From Allomyces macrogynus ATCC 38327 (Eukaryota > Blastocladiomycota > Blastocladiomycetes > Blastocladiales > Blastocladiaceae): 64,000 bases of DNA. Of the stretch, positions 33,031 through 42,536 are shown piece after piece (the first letter of the stretch is position 1; each line of letters begins with the position of its first letter). The translations under genes and the position numbers were made by a program. The stretch lies in contig GG745363.1 of the NCBI GenBank assembly GCA_000151295.1, positions 382,026-446,025 of the forward strand, in the 5' to 3' direction. The notes beneath the pieces were generated by a model. It saw only the letters and a program-made list of their open reading frames with translations. It made no database searches and was not told where the DNA came from.

Positions 33031-33830
33031 TCACTCCTCTTGACGAGGGTCAGGTCGGTCAGAGTACATAGCACCAGCCGCGGACTCCAAGTTAGAAGAA
33101 CATGATGCCATCATGTAAGCAGGACTCAGGCCTGCACATGTCAGCCTTGGGAGCATTGGAAGGCCGACCAACATATTCTCATCCTTAAAGATATCGATCG
33201 GGATTATCAGCGTGCGCAGCTGAGGCATAAACTGGGCATCATCCTCTTCTGGTGCACCTGAGAACAAAAATTGGAGCACACTTGAGGTGGCAATGAGATG
33301 GGAGAGCAGCGACCATGACGTGGGCAGCTCATGGTTGCCAGGGAGCACAAATATTACCCGCGAATTTCGAACGAGCGGATTGTTGGAGCTGCGACGTTGA
33401 TGAGTTCGTGGAAGCAATTCGAGCCAAGGAGCAACGACTAGAGGGCAGGAGCAACAATGGGCGAAGTGTTGAGCATGGGACCCCAAATCGTTTGCTCCTG
33501 AAATCGCCCAAATGAAGCTCGTGCAGGTGAGCAATCGTCAAGGTTGAAAACGGCCTTTCCTGCTCCTCGGGTAAGATCGTAATGGCAAGACGAAGCATGG
33601 TCAGGCTGTTCTGGATCGACATGGGTAAGGACGCGAAAATGCCAGCCACTGCAGTTACAGGCAGCAAGCACCGTGGCGATGCCGGAGCAGTCATGGCCAA
33701 TGAAATCAAGGACAGAGACCTTTGGAAATCGTGCGAAGGGAGACGGAAGCAGTGCTGTGAACATGCAATCTGTAGAGACAATCAAAACAAAACTTGTATG
33801 ATTCCAAAATTCTCCCCACTGATCCGCCAT
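33031..33830 (-). pseudogene. Broken LRR-like fragment related to the F-box families
   Basis: Three minus-strand frames are needed. Pieces in order are FPKVSVLDFIGHDCSGIATV, then SIQNSLTMLRLAITILPEEQ followed by TIAHLHELHLGDF, then LLSHLIATSSVLQFLF and FMPQLRTLIIPIDIF. The spacing of an acidic loop between two leucine strands resembles the family A gene (HELTLVIPVEDKEVEE then PVLRTLKAS). No start codon with an F-box remains and no introns explain the jumps. I take it as a relic. Confidence 0.5.
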
Positions 33831-33839
33831 GCGTGAACG

Positions 33840-34504
33840 TGTGCTGACCTATAAAGAAGGACTCACGCCAAAATCTGGTCCTCCTTTGGACGAGGTTGAG
33901 CATGAGCACGCCAGTCTCGGAGGCAGTTGCATGTGCCGAGCAGGGGTCGTATCGCTGGCTGCTCTCATTTCTCTTGGTGAGCCTTCCATTTGTGTTCTCT
34001 ACCAGCAAGGAAAATGAGCCCTAGAGGTGTTGGGACAGTGCGGCGATAACGCACATTCTTGCTCTTTCTCCGTTGCTCTTCTTCGTGAAGCATTACTGTT
34101 TTGTCGCTCACTATATTGAGCCCTGAACTATTTGATCAAGCTCGAAGAATGCACGGCCCGTCTTGTTTTGAGTGTCATCCCCAACCAAACCATTGGATGC
34201 GGTTTACAGTGATGCGATTGCATCAAAGGCTTCCTTCGCCTTCGACCCACGTACGTTCAACTTGCAGGCACCGCACCGCGCTTAAACTCTCGCGACTAAT
34301 CAGCAGCAGTTTGCCAACCGGTCGTAGTCCAGGACCCTGGTCGTGGCGGCGAAACACTCTCAGCGGTCATGGTGTGGTTGTCGCTCTGGTCCTCGACGAC
34401 ACTCACGACCACAGTACCTGCAATCATCCCGCCCTCCCCACCCCTCCATCCAAGAGTCGAGCAATCGCATCTATGCAATACCCGCAACCCCATTCTCCCC
34501 TTCA
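33840..34504. other. Intergenic, no gene supported
   Basis: Lower-GC sequence without motif-bearing frames. The right part is the 3' region of the homoserine kinase gene. Confidence 0.5.
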
Positions 34505-35867
34505 TCAAAACAGATGCTCGCGCAACGGCACAACCTCGGTCCCCGTGACCACATCCAGAGGCAACACGTCGACGCCCACCTTCTTCCCCGGCCGTTCCGG
34601 ATGCGGCAACGCCTCGTACACACCACGCACGACCTTTTCCACCGCTTTCGGGTCGACCCCATCGACGGCGAGAATCAGGACTGTTGGGCCTGCACCAGAG
34701 ACGCACGCGCCGAGAACGTGTGGGACGGCGCGGAGGGCCGTGCGGACGGATTCGAATCCGGGCAACTATGACATGGGCGCAAGCGGTGAGTATGGCGGTG
34801 GAAAGGAGGTGGAGGGCACCGGAAGTGTACCAAGTGTGCGCGATGCGGCTGGTGCAACACATCATCCAACAAGTCGGCAAACACTTCCTGCGTCATCCCG
34901 GGCCGGTACTGCGTGGCCGTCGGGTTGGCCAGGACCGCCGTGAGCACGGCCACGCGCTGCAGCGAGTGCACAATGTCGGGCATCGTGTAGGTGGCCGGCA
35001 ACGCTGCGCGTGCGGCGGCCGTCGGCACGTGGTAGTCGGGTACGGCCGCGAAAATGCGCAGCGATGGGTCGAGCGGAAGGTTGACCGCGTAAACTAGGAA
35101 ATCACGAGTGCAGACACAGAGTGAAATCTTGTTCGCTGAGGTCCACGCGACCACGCGCGGTAGGCAGGATGCATCGCATCGAATCCCATCGCGTGAACAA
35201 ACGTACCGGACTTGGGCGTCAAATACGCCGCGACCATCCCGCCCAACAAACTCGGCGCGACATTATCCGGATGCCCTTCGACCGCCACCACCTTCTCGAG
35301 AATTTCCTGCACGCTCCACCCACACTCCCCCACCCAATTCGCCAAGACCACGCCCGCGACCACCGCCGACCCGGACGACCCGAGTCCACGACCCAACGGG
35401 ATCGGGTTACTCACGCGCACTTTCACCCTCTTCCCCACTTTTTGGGAACCGAGCATGTCGAGCATCGTCGCCGTGATCAGGTTCGCACGCGGGTCCGCCG
35501 GGATCGTGCCCGGGTCGTTCCCCGCGTACTCGACATTGTCGACGATGAGTGACGGGGTGGAGATGGGGACGCAGGTCGCGTGGACCTCGAGGTACAGGCC
35601 GAGCGCCATGCCGAGCGTGTCGAACCCGGCGCCGAGGTTCGCCGTGGATGCGGGCACGCGGATCGTCACGGATTGCGCGGGGCCAGTGGCCGCGGGCGGT
35701 GCAGCGGTGGGGGCGGCCGCGGCGGTCTTGGGGACGCCATTTGGTACGGATGCGCGAGCGGTGCCATTGGCGACGGGCGCGGCGGCTGACTTCGGCGCGC
35801 TGCCATTGGCGGCGGCCTTGGGCACGTTCTTCTTGGCGGGCGATGCGTTGGCGCGTTTCTTGGCCAT
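34505..35867 (-). CDS. THR1: Homoserine kinase, 3 exons
   Basis: GHMP-family kinase that phosphorylates homoserine, the step committed to threonine. Exons 35867-35207, 35093-34831 and 34765-34505 sum to 394 residues in phase. The GHMP ATP-binding loop PLGRGLGSSGSAVV lies at 157-170, the N-terminal strand RVPASTANLGAGFDTLGMAL at 70-89, and the C-terminal motif GACVSGAGPTVLIL in exon 3. EGHPDNVAPSLLGG is also conserved. Compared with typical enzymes of about 300-360 residues it carries an extra N-terminal 60 residues rich in Ala, Pro and Lys (MAKKRANASPAKK), probably disordered. Introns are 113 and 65 nt with donors GTACGT and GTACAC. The start ATG at 35867 is the first in the frame. Confidence 0.95.
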
Positions 35868-36428
35868 CGTGGTGGTGGTCGTGGTTGCTGCTGTCGTGAT
35901 GCTTGCACGTCGCGGTCGGTCCGACTTGAAGAGCGAGAGGACAAGCTCGTCGGCGCCAAGTTAGATTGGCCGGCAGCGGTTCGGCGGTGCGTTGGTGGTT
36001 CTTTTCTTGAAAATGTGGAGTCATCAGATCAGTCCGCAAAATTTGGCGACACTTTTAGCGACGCGTGACTCGCGGTCATGTGTTGCCCATTGAGGAAATG
36101 CGGCGTAAGGCGTGCGGAAGTCACGCCGTGGTGTCTCGCGCCGAGGTGCGAGACGCGCGGCAGCGCCATTCTACCAAAGCGGCGCCGTTGTACGCCGAAG
36201 CAGGCAAGGCAAGCAAAGCAAACACGAGCGAACGAGCACGAGCCGCGAGCGAGCACCACGCGCGGGTGGCAAGGAAGAAGACGAAAACGAAGACGACGAC
36301 GATGATATCGACCAGGCACGCTTGACCGGGCATGCACCACTCAGCAAGGACGATAACGACGACAACACGACAAGCAGCTAGAGTGTCACGACCATATATC
36401 TATCACCCCACCCTCACCCCAAACCACC
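35868..36428. other. Intergenic between homoserine kinase and ARG2
   Basis: Leader of the homoserine kinase gene plus the 3' region of ARG2. The stretch 36280-36380 is rich in GAC/ACG triplets. No gene is seen. Confidence 0.55.
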
Positions 36429-38363
36429 CTACACAAAGCTCGCCGGCACCCCCCGCGCCACCTCAACATACTCGTCGACTCGCTCCGGCCCATACCAAAA
36501 CACCGTCCACCCGCTCTTCTCCCCCTGCGGCAAATTGCCCAATTTCACCATCCCATCCGCGCGATCAAAATACCACGCGTTCACCGGATTATTCCCGCGC
36601 GACCGCCAGACCAACTCCCGCGGACACACCTCCCTCAGACCGCGCCAGACAACATCCACTAACCCGCCACCGGCAGTTTGCCGCGGATGCACGGCGAGTT
36701 TGTCGAGGTACATGCACCCGCCGCTGCCGCCGCCGGGCGACTCGCGCGTCACGATCGCCGCGCCCGCGTAGTCGCCCGCGATCACCGCGGAATGCAGGTG
36801 GGTGTCGAGCCGCGCGAAGTAGGCGTCGCCGTCGAGCGACCGCCCAAACGCGGATTCAAGCAAGTCCACGACTTTCGCGCGATCCAGCGTGCTCGTGGAC
36901 GTGTGCACGACCACCTTGGGCCCGGCACGCACGACCGTCGGCGGCCACGCGCCCGAACTGCCCCCCTTCGTCCCGCTCGCGCGCGGCTTATCCGTCAAGA
37001 CGTGCGCGACCGCCGCCCACCCGGCATCCGCGGCAGCCGCGACCACCGCCGTCGCCGTCGGCGGCATCCCGCTGAGCGCGGCTTCGACCAAATCCAAATC
37101 CCGCACCGCGCGTGACCCCGCGGGCAGACGAGCCCGCAGTGCGTCCGCTTCGTTCGCCAAATTCACCGCCGGCACCCCCGCCGCCGGACGCACCCCACGC
37201 CGCCCGCCCACACCCCGCACCCCGGGAGCGGGCGGAACTCCACCGTCCGACTTGTTCAAAACAACCAGTTTCACCGGCTTGATTCGGCGCGCGAGGACCG
37301 CGTCCGGGTCCTCGGCCACGCGCAGGGCCTGCGGCCCACCACCCGCGCCAGCGGCCGCCGAGGCCGGGTGCGCCGGGGTTTGGGCGAGATGGCGTGCGAG
37401 CGCGACTGTCGCGTCGCCCGCGGGAATGGAAACGGTGCGGCCCGTCGACCAGTCGTGTGCAAGCGGCGCAATCACAGGCGTGTGGCCCAGTGCGAGGCAC
37501 GAGCGCAGCGGGGCCAGGTCAATGTCCAAAGAGGTGGGGGTGGTGATGAACAGACCCGAAGTCACGGGCCGCGCGCGGTGGCCTGCGAGGTCGATCAGCC
37601 GCGCGAGTTGCGAGGCCGCGTCGGTGAGATGGGCGCGGAATGCGCTCGCCGCAGCGACCGGGTCGGTCGTGGACGTGGGATCAGCGTCGTCGTCGGACGA
37701 AGAGATGGGGGAGGGCGGGTCGACGTGCACGACGACCACCGGATGCACCGCGAGTCGTGCCATCGCGGCCAAGTCGGCCGCGACGGACGACGCGGTCCCG
37801 GGCGGGAGTGGCCACGCGAGGTGCACAAGCGAGACGTGGATCGCGGAACTCGAGTCGTCGCCGCCCGAGGAGGTAAGGTCGGATGCGGCGAGCCATGGCG
37901 GGGCGCCGGAACCGACGTCGAATTGTTGCTGCGCGGCGCCGGGGGGTGGGACTGCGTACCGCCGCAAGTAACTCGCGGCTTCCCGTGGGGTCGGCGCGCC
38001 GGCCGCGAGAATGCGGTGCACGAGCGCCTGTGTCGAGGAGGCCGGTGGTGGGGTCGGGGTCGCTAGGGAGCTCGGCTCGACAGATGGAGCGGTGGGGGAG
38101 GGGGTCGAGGTGGATGAAGAGAGCCGGTACGATGCGGATGCGCGCTTGCACGTCCATGGCGGCGATGGCGGGACGGCTGCGCGTGACGTGCCGCCGGTCG
38201 GGCGTGGGTAAGCGGAGAGCGTGCTGGTGGAGAAGGTGCGCAAAGAAAGCGGAATGTGCCAGGCGGGAAGTGCTTGGGATGGGAATGCTCGGATTGCGCG
38301 CGCGAGGCCCGATCGCGCCGTCAGGAGCGCCGGCGTCGTCGGGGCGCGGAGTGGTAACGTCAT
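36429..38363 (-). CDS. ARG2: N-acetylglutamate synthase, mitochondrial
   Basis: Acetyl-CoA:glutamate N-acetyltransferase, first step of arginine synthesis, in the mitochondrial matrix. One exon, 644 residues, similar to fungal ARG2 (about 570-700). The N terminus (MTLPLRAPTTPALLTARSGL) is basic and hydroxylated, fitting import. A divergent amino-acid-kinase-like domain fills the middle. The C-terminal NAT domain (about 490-635) has YFARLDTHLHSAVIAGDYAG, then MYLDKLAVHPRQTAGGGLVD and VWRSRGNNPVNAWYFDRADG, ending WTVFWYG. The R-x-N-N-P-x-N-x-W-Y-F string is diagnostic of this family. Asp/Ser- and Gly-rich insertions interrupt the kinase-like part. The enzyme is classically arginine-inhibited, but nothing in the leader shows an attenuator peptide. 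Confidence 0.92.
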   Translation of the reverse strand: MTLPLRAPTTPALLTARSGLARAIRAFPSQALPAWHIPLSLRTFSTSTLSAYPRPTGGTSRAAVPPSPPWTCKRASASYRLSSSTSTPSPTAPSVEPSSLATPTPPPASSTQALVHRILAAGAPTPREAASYLRRYAVPPPGAAQQQFDVGSGAPPWLAASDLTSSGGDDSSSAIHVSLVHLAWPLPPGTASSVAADLAAMARLAVHPVVVVHVDPPSPISSSDDDADPTSTTDPVAAASAFRAHLTDAASQLARLIDLAGHRARPVTSGLFITTPTSLDIDLAPLRSCLALGHTPVIAPLAHDWSTGRTVSIPAGDATVALARHLAQTPAHPASAAAGAGGGPQALRVAEDPDAVLARRIKPVKLVVLNKSDGGVPPAPGVRGVGGRRGVRPAAGVPAVNLANEADALRARLPAGSRAVRDLDLVEAALSGMPPTATAVVAAAADAGWAAVAHVLTDKPRASGTKGGSSGAWPPTVVRAGPKVVVHTSTSTLDRAKVVDLLESAFGRSLDGDAYFARLDTHLHSAVIAGDYAGAAIVTRESPGGGSGGCMYLDKLAVHPRQTAGGGLVDVVWRGLREVCPRELVWRSRGNNPVNAWYFDRADGMVKLGNLPQGEKSGWTVFWYGPERVDEYVEVARGVPASFV

Positions 38364-38379
38364 CGTGGGGCAGGGGTGC

Positions 38380-38408
38380 GTCGTCGTCGTCGTCGTCGTC
38401 GTCGTCGG
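38380..38408 (+). repeat. (GTC)n microsatellite
   Basis: About nine to ten perfect GTC units lie immediately upstream of the ARG2 start codon, in the gene's leader. Copy number is likely to vary. Confidence 0.85.
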
Positions 38409-40378
38409 TCGGAGCGCCGGCTCGGGAGCACGGCACGGGAATCACGTCGTGGAAAGTCGATCAGGTCGAGAGCGCGCAAGGCTCGATCGATGTTGGCGTG
38501 TGGAGCACCGAGTGCAGCGAGTGCGGGAAGTCGAGGGCCCCGCTGGTCTCTAAATATCAGCTTCGTGGCAGCAGCGCGTGCCGTGCAGGAGCGAGAGGAG
38601 CGTGGAGGAGAAGACGACGACGACAGCAAGCGACGTCGACGAGGTGCGGATGCTTGTCGTTGCGTTTCCGTGATCAGACTGCTCAGATCAGGCCGTCCCC
38701 GAAGGCGCGGGAGACAGTTTCTGTTCAAGGCTGACTCGCTTGCTCACGCCCAAGTCACGCCTTGGGAGACATTGTAAGCAAGCACGTCAGTGCCGGCCGT
38801 CTGACGTGGTTGCGGTGGACCGTGTGACGCAGACGCGCGTGACGTGTCCGCACGCGTCTTGCTTGCGGACGTCGCATGCTTGCCGGTTCATGTCCAAGCG
38901 TCCCGTCGACGACGAGAACGATGCACCGCACCGGGACCGGCCGCACGGAGCGCATGGAGCTTGTGTCCGCGCGCTAGGACGGGCAAGCGGTGGGTGGCGC
39001 AGCCAAATTGGTTGCTGGTTTCGAGCACGGCCGAGTCGGCCGGTCGCGACCGCCCGCGTACGTCGGCAACGGCCTCTTGATGCCGTCGTGGGTGGGCTCG
39101 GTACGGTTCGTCGTGTTCACTTGGTGACGGACATGGCCGTCGACGACGATGGAGAAAGTGCCCGCCCGCACATGCGTGAAGTTGCTCACTTTGTTGCTCG
39201 CTTTCGCGTTCGCGGACAGGTTGCGTCGTTGAGCGCAGCGTGTGTTCGCTCCCTCGCCCGACGCGGCGAGCGGTGCGCTGGCCTGTCCATCAGCATCAGC
39301 CAGCCAACAACGCAAGCACACGGCCTTGTTTTGTGTCGCACGCACCGTCGCTTGCAGCGAGCTCTTCTCACTGACGAGCCAGCCAACGGACGTGGTCAGG
39401 AACCGTCTGACGAAACGACGCGACGCAGCGCAGCAGCAGCCTCGTCTCTTTGAAGTGGCGTTTGGAGCCAAGGCCGCATCGCTCACCAAAGAGCAACAGC
39501 AGCAAGCATTACCGCCACCGACGTCACCGACTCCACCGCCCAACCCGCCACGTCGGCGAGCTTGTTGCACCGGATTGCCCGACGTGGCCGCGATCGCTCC
39601 CGCTTTTTGCTTGCATCGCGTTGCTCGACCCCAAGTCGCAGAAAGTCTTTGTTCCGCGCACGCCGACCGTGTTGCAAGCGGCCCGCCCGCTCGAGTGGTC
39701 TGCCTGTCGTCGGCACGTTGGCCGGGTCCTTGCTCGACGGCAAGGACTGCGACGGCGTCTCGCCTCCTCTCCCGCTGCGCACGCGAGCGATCCAGATTGC
39801 TCTGCTCGCTTGTGCCGGGAACGACGACCTTCATCGAGCCGCTGCTGTTGCGCGCCCGCTGTCCCTCACGCGCCGCTGCTGCTGCGCTTGCAACGAGAAA
39901 AGACGATCGATTAATCCACGAGCAAGTATGTGTACCCCCCTGTTCTTCGTCTCCGCGCACTACTGCTCCACGGTCCGTCGGCCACGGATCCGCACCATGG
40001 CCGCGCGCGCGGTCCCCTTGACCGTGGCGGTGGTGCTGGCGTGCGACGTTGACGTGAGCGGTGGTTCAATATTGACTGACTTGGTTCGTTCGGTTCGTTG
40101 GCGGTGCGGTAACAGATTGCTCGCTCGATTCGCTCTCGATTTCACCTCAACGCGCGCGGCATTTTTGGAACCGACCGCGTTGGATTGCCTTGTGCTGCTG
40201 CTCCTGCTGCTACTGCACCTCGGCACACAACGCGCGACGCGACGCGACTTGCCCGACAGTACCAGCATCGATTTACCGCACCAACCGACGCGACGCGACC
40301 GCAGATCGCGCGTTCTCGTCCACCCGTCCCGCGTGATCCTCGACTCCTCCAATCGCTCCCCTCTCCACCTTCTCCACC
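38409..40378. other. 2-kb interval between divergent ARG2 and RRM genes
   Basis: A shared upstream region for two divergently transcribed genes. Long open frames exist on both strands (for example plus 39242-40021, minus 38974-39960) but overlap one another, are rich in Arg/Ala/Ser and show no domain. CAGCAG-type triplets occur near 39495. Untranslated exons of the RRM gene could lie here. Confidence 0.5.
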
Positions 40379-42004
40379 ATGTCGACCCCACCCGGCCTCC
40401 CAACCATCCCCGGGACCCCGTCCTCGTCCGACCCGCCGAGTACCGACCCGCACCTGTCCCCCCCACCTGGCCTGCTCACGACCCCACCCAAGACCCCCGC
40501 ACGGCCCGTTGGCGCGACAACGCGCGCACTCGCGCATTCGGCGCCCACGACCCCAAACGACCACGCCCTACGTCGCGCGCGCGGTGCCGCGCCCACCGCC
40601 GACGACTGGACGCCCGTGTTGGCGGTCGCGGCAGCCGCAGAACACGCGCCGGTCTCGCCCGCGCGGTCGACCAAGTCGGCGTACGATGCGATTGGCGTGG
40701 AGGACGAAGCGCTGGAAAGTTTGCGCGACGACTTTGTCTCGTTTCCCGCCGCCGACACGCCAGCGGCCGCACCGCCCGCGACGACAGTGACCAGGGAGTC
40801 GTCGACCAACGTCTACATCAAAGGCCTGCGCGGCCTCACCGCCACCTCCGACACCGTCCTCCACTCGACCCTCGAGGCGCGGTACGGCCCCGTCCTCTCG
40901 GCCAAAGCCATGCTCGACCTCGCCACCGGACGTGGGAAAGGGTTTGGGTTCGTCCTCTTCGCGCACCCACGGGACGCAGCCACCGCGCTCGCCCGCATCC
41001 CGCACGATTTCCCGGGATGGACCGCCGCGCCCGCACACGTCTCGCCGAAAGTGGCCCTGCGCGCACTGCATGATCCGAATTCGACCAATGTCTACTTTTC
41101 GAATCTGCCCGTCGAATGGAACGAGGAGGATGTGGTGAAATTGGTGCGGCCGTGGGTCGTCAGTTCGGCGAGGGTGATCCGGCATGCGGATGGACGGTCG
41201 AAGGGGGTCGGGTTTGCGCGGATGGTGGATCGCGAGGCTGCGCGAAAGGTGATTGAGACGTGGAATAAGCGCGCGGTGCCCGGTGGGAGTGGAGGGGTGC
41301 CATTGCAGGTGCGGTTTGCGGATTCGGAGCGGCAAAAGGAGATGAAGCGCGCGATGGGGCAAGGGGGCAAGGACACGATGGTAGGGACGGCGACGGGGAC
41401 CCGCGCGAGCGCGACCGCGGGACCGACGACGCCGGCGGGACTTCGGCCGGCGACGACGACGACGACGGCGCAGCACCAAGTGCGTCGCGATTCGCGCGGC
41501 CACCACCACCACCACCACGCGCACGCGCGCGGACCAGCGCCGTTGTCGGCCCCCACACACTCGCACGGGCCGCCGCACGCGCCGATCGCGGCCCTTGCAC
41601 CACTCGCGCCCGCGTCCGCGTCCGTTCCATCGGCCCCGCAGCCGTCACCGACCGACGCACCCACGACCCCGATCTCCCCGACGCACCCGCACCCGCACGC
41701 GCATGCGCATGCGGCGTACTTGTACGGCGCGATCCCCTTGTGGCCCATGTACCAGCACCCGCCGCCACCGCACGGCGTGTACGGCGCGCACGTGCCGCCA
41801 CCGCCGCCGGGGCTGCCGGAGGGGGTCCCGCAGCCGTACGCGGTGCCGTACCCGTACGCCGCCGCGGCACCGGCGAGTGGGGGAGGAGAGTATTGGAGGC
41901 TCTACGCGTGGCCCACGGGCAGCGCGGATCCGCAGGGAGGGGTTGTAGTCCAGGGACCGCCAGGTGCGCCAGGTGGATCGGGGCCGGGCCAGGGTGGCGG
42001 GTAG
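40379..42004 (+). CDS. RNA-binding protein with two RRMs
   Basis: Single exon, 541 residues. RRM1 spans about 144-220 with RNP2 VYIKGL and RNP1 GKGFGFVLF. RRM2 spans about 236-315 with VYFSNL and SKGVGFARM. The paired TNVYIKGL and TNVYFSNLP strands resemble RBMS/MSSP-type tandem RRMs that bind single-stranded A/U-rich nucleic acid, so a cytoplasmic mRNA-binding role is a reasonable guess. The N-terminal 140 residues are Pro/Thr/Ser-rich. The C-terminal 220 residues are low-complexity, with a run of six His (about residue 374) and further His/Pro-rich stretches (HPHPHAHAHA, YQHPPPPHGVYG), a composition often linked to condensate formation. The start ATG is the first in the frame with a CACC context. 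Confidence 0.88.
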   Translation: MSTPPGLPTIPGTPSSSDPPSTDPHLSPPPGLLTTPPKTPARPVGATTRALAHSAPTTPNDHALRRARGAAPTADDWTPVLAVAAAAEHAPVSPARSTKSAYDAIGVEDEALESLRDDFVSFPAADTPAAAPPATTVTRESSTNVYIKGLRGLTATSDTVLHSTLEARYGPVLSAKAMLDLATGRGKGFGFVLFAHPRDAATALARIPHDFPGWTAAPAHVSPKVALRALHDPNSTNVYFSNLPVEWNEEDVVKLVRPWVVSSARVIRHADGRSKGVGFARMVDREAARKVIETWNKRAVPGGSGGVPLQVRFADSERQKEMKRAMGQGGKDTMVGTATGTRASATAGPTTPAGLRPATTTTTAQHQVRRDSRGHHHHHHAHARGPAPLSAPTHSHGPPHAPIAALAPLAPASASVPSAPQPSPTDAPTTPISPTHPHPHAHAHAAYLYGAIPLWPMYQHPPPPHGVYGAHVPPPPPGLPEGVPQPYAVPYPYAAAAPASGGGEYWRLYAWPTGSADPQGGVVVQGPPGAPGGSGPGQGGG

Positions 42005-42101
42005 TCCGGGGAACGACGAGTCAAGTTGAGGTTGGTGAAGATGAAGAGCATACGCGTGGTTGCAGCGAGTCGGATGTCGTCAAGGACGAGGAAGTGCTGG
42101 A

Positions 42102-42132
42102 TTTTTTTTTTTTTTTTTTTTGTTTTTTTTTT
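42102..42132 (+). repeat. Long T tract, 20 T then 10 T
   Basis: Twenty T, one G, ten T, about 100 nt after the RRM gene stop. It may be a 3'-end element, and such homopolymers are error-prone in assembly. Confidence 0.85.
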
Positions 42133-42536
42133 GCGAGTCATGGGCGGTTTTTGCGTTGGTGCCGATTTTGTGCGACGGGCAAGGAGGAAACGTGGCGATT
42201 TTGGTTTGATCTGGATGTGGGTCACTTGCGCGTCGTGTTTGCGTCAGTGGGTCGTGACGTGGTGATGGGCAGGCAACTTTGCTCCTGTCGGCACGGTGCG
42301 CAGAAGCGGCAACGACCAGCAACGATTCGACGAGGTGGACCGTGAGCCAAGTCAATACAGCACCACAGCGGACGGCAGCAGCAACGAGGATTGATTCAAA
42401 AGCGAGCAACCGACCCGGCTCGACCCCGATTCAACGACTTGTCGGCCTGCACGCTCAACAGATTGGATTCGACGTCCCGACCCAACATTTCCGACGTTGG
42501 ATTGCAACGGCATCACGATATTCACAAGTCAACGGC

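Noticed and set aside
38890..38980. Short plus-strand frame beginning MSKRPVDDENDAPH
   Set aside because: It has a plausible start codon and composition, but only about 30 residues before a stop and no acceptor exon that fits. It may be a first exon; the evidence is too thin.
38974..40021. Long open frames on both strands between ARG2 and the RRM gene
   Set aside because: They overlap each other, are rich in Arg/Ala/Ser/Cys, and show no domain or splice extension. Very high GC makes long chance frames common here.
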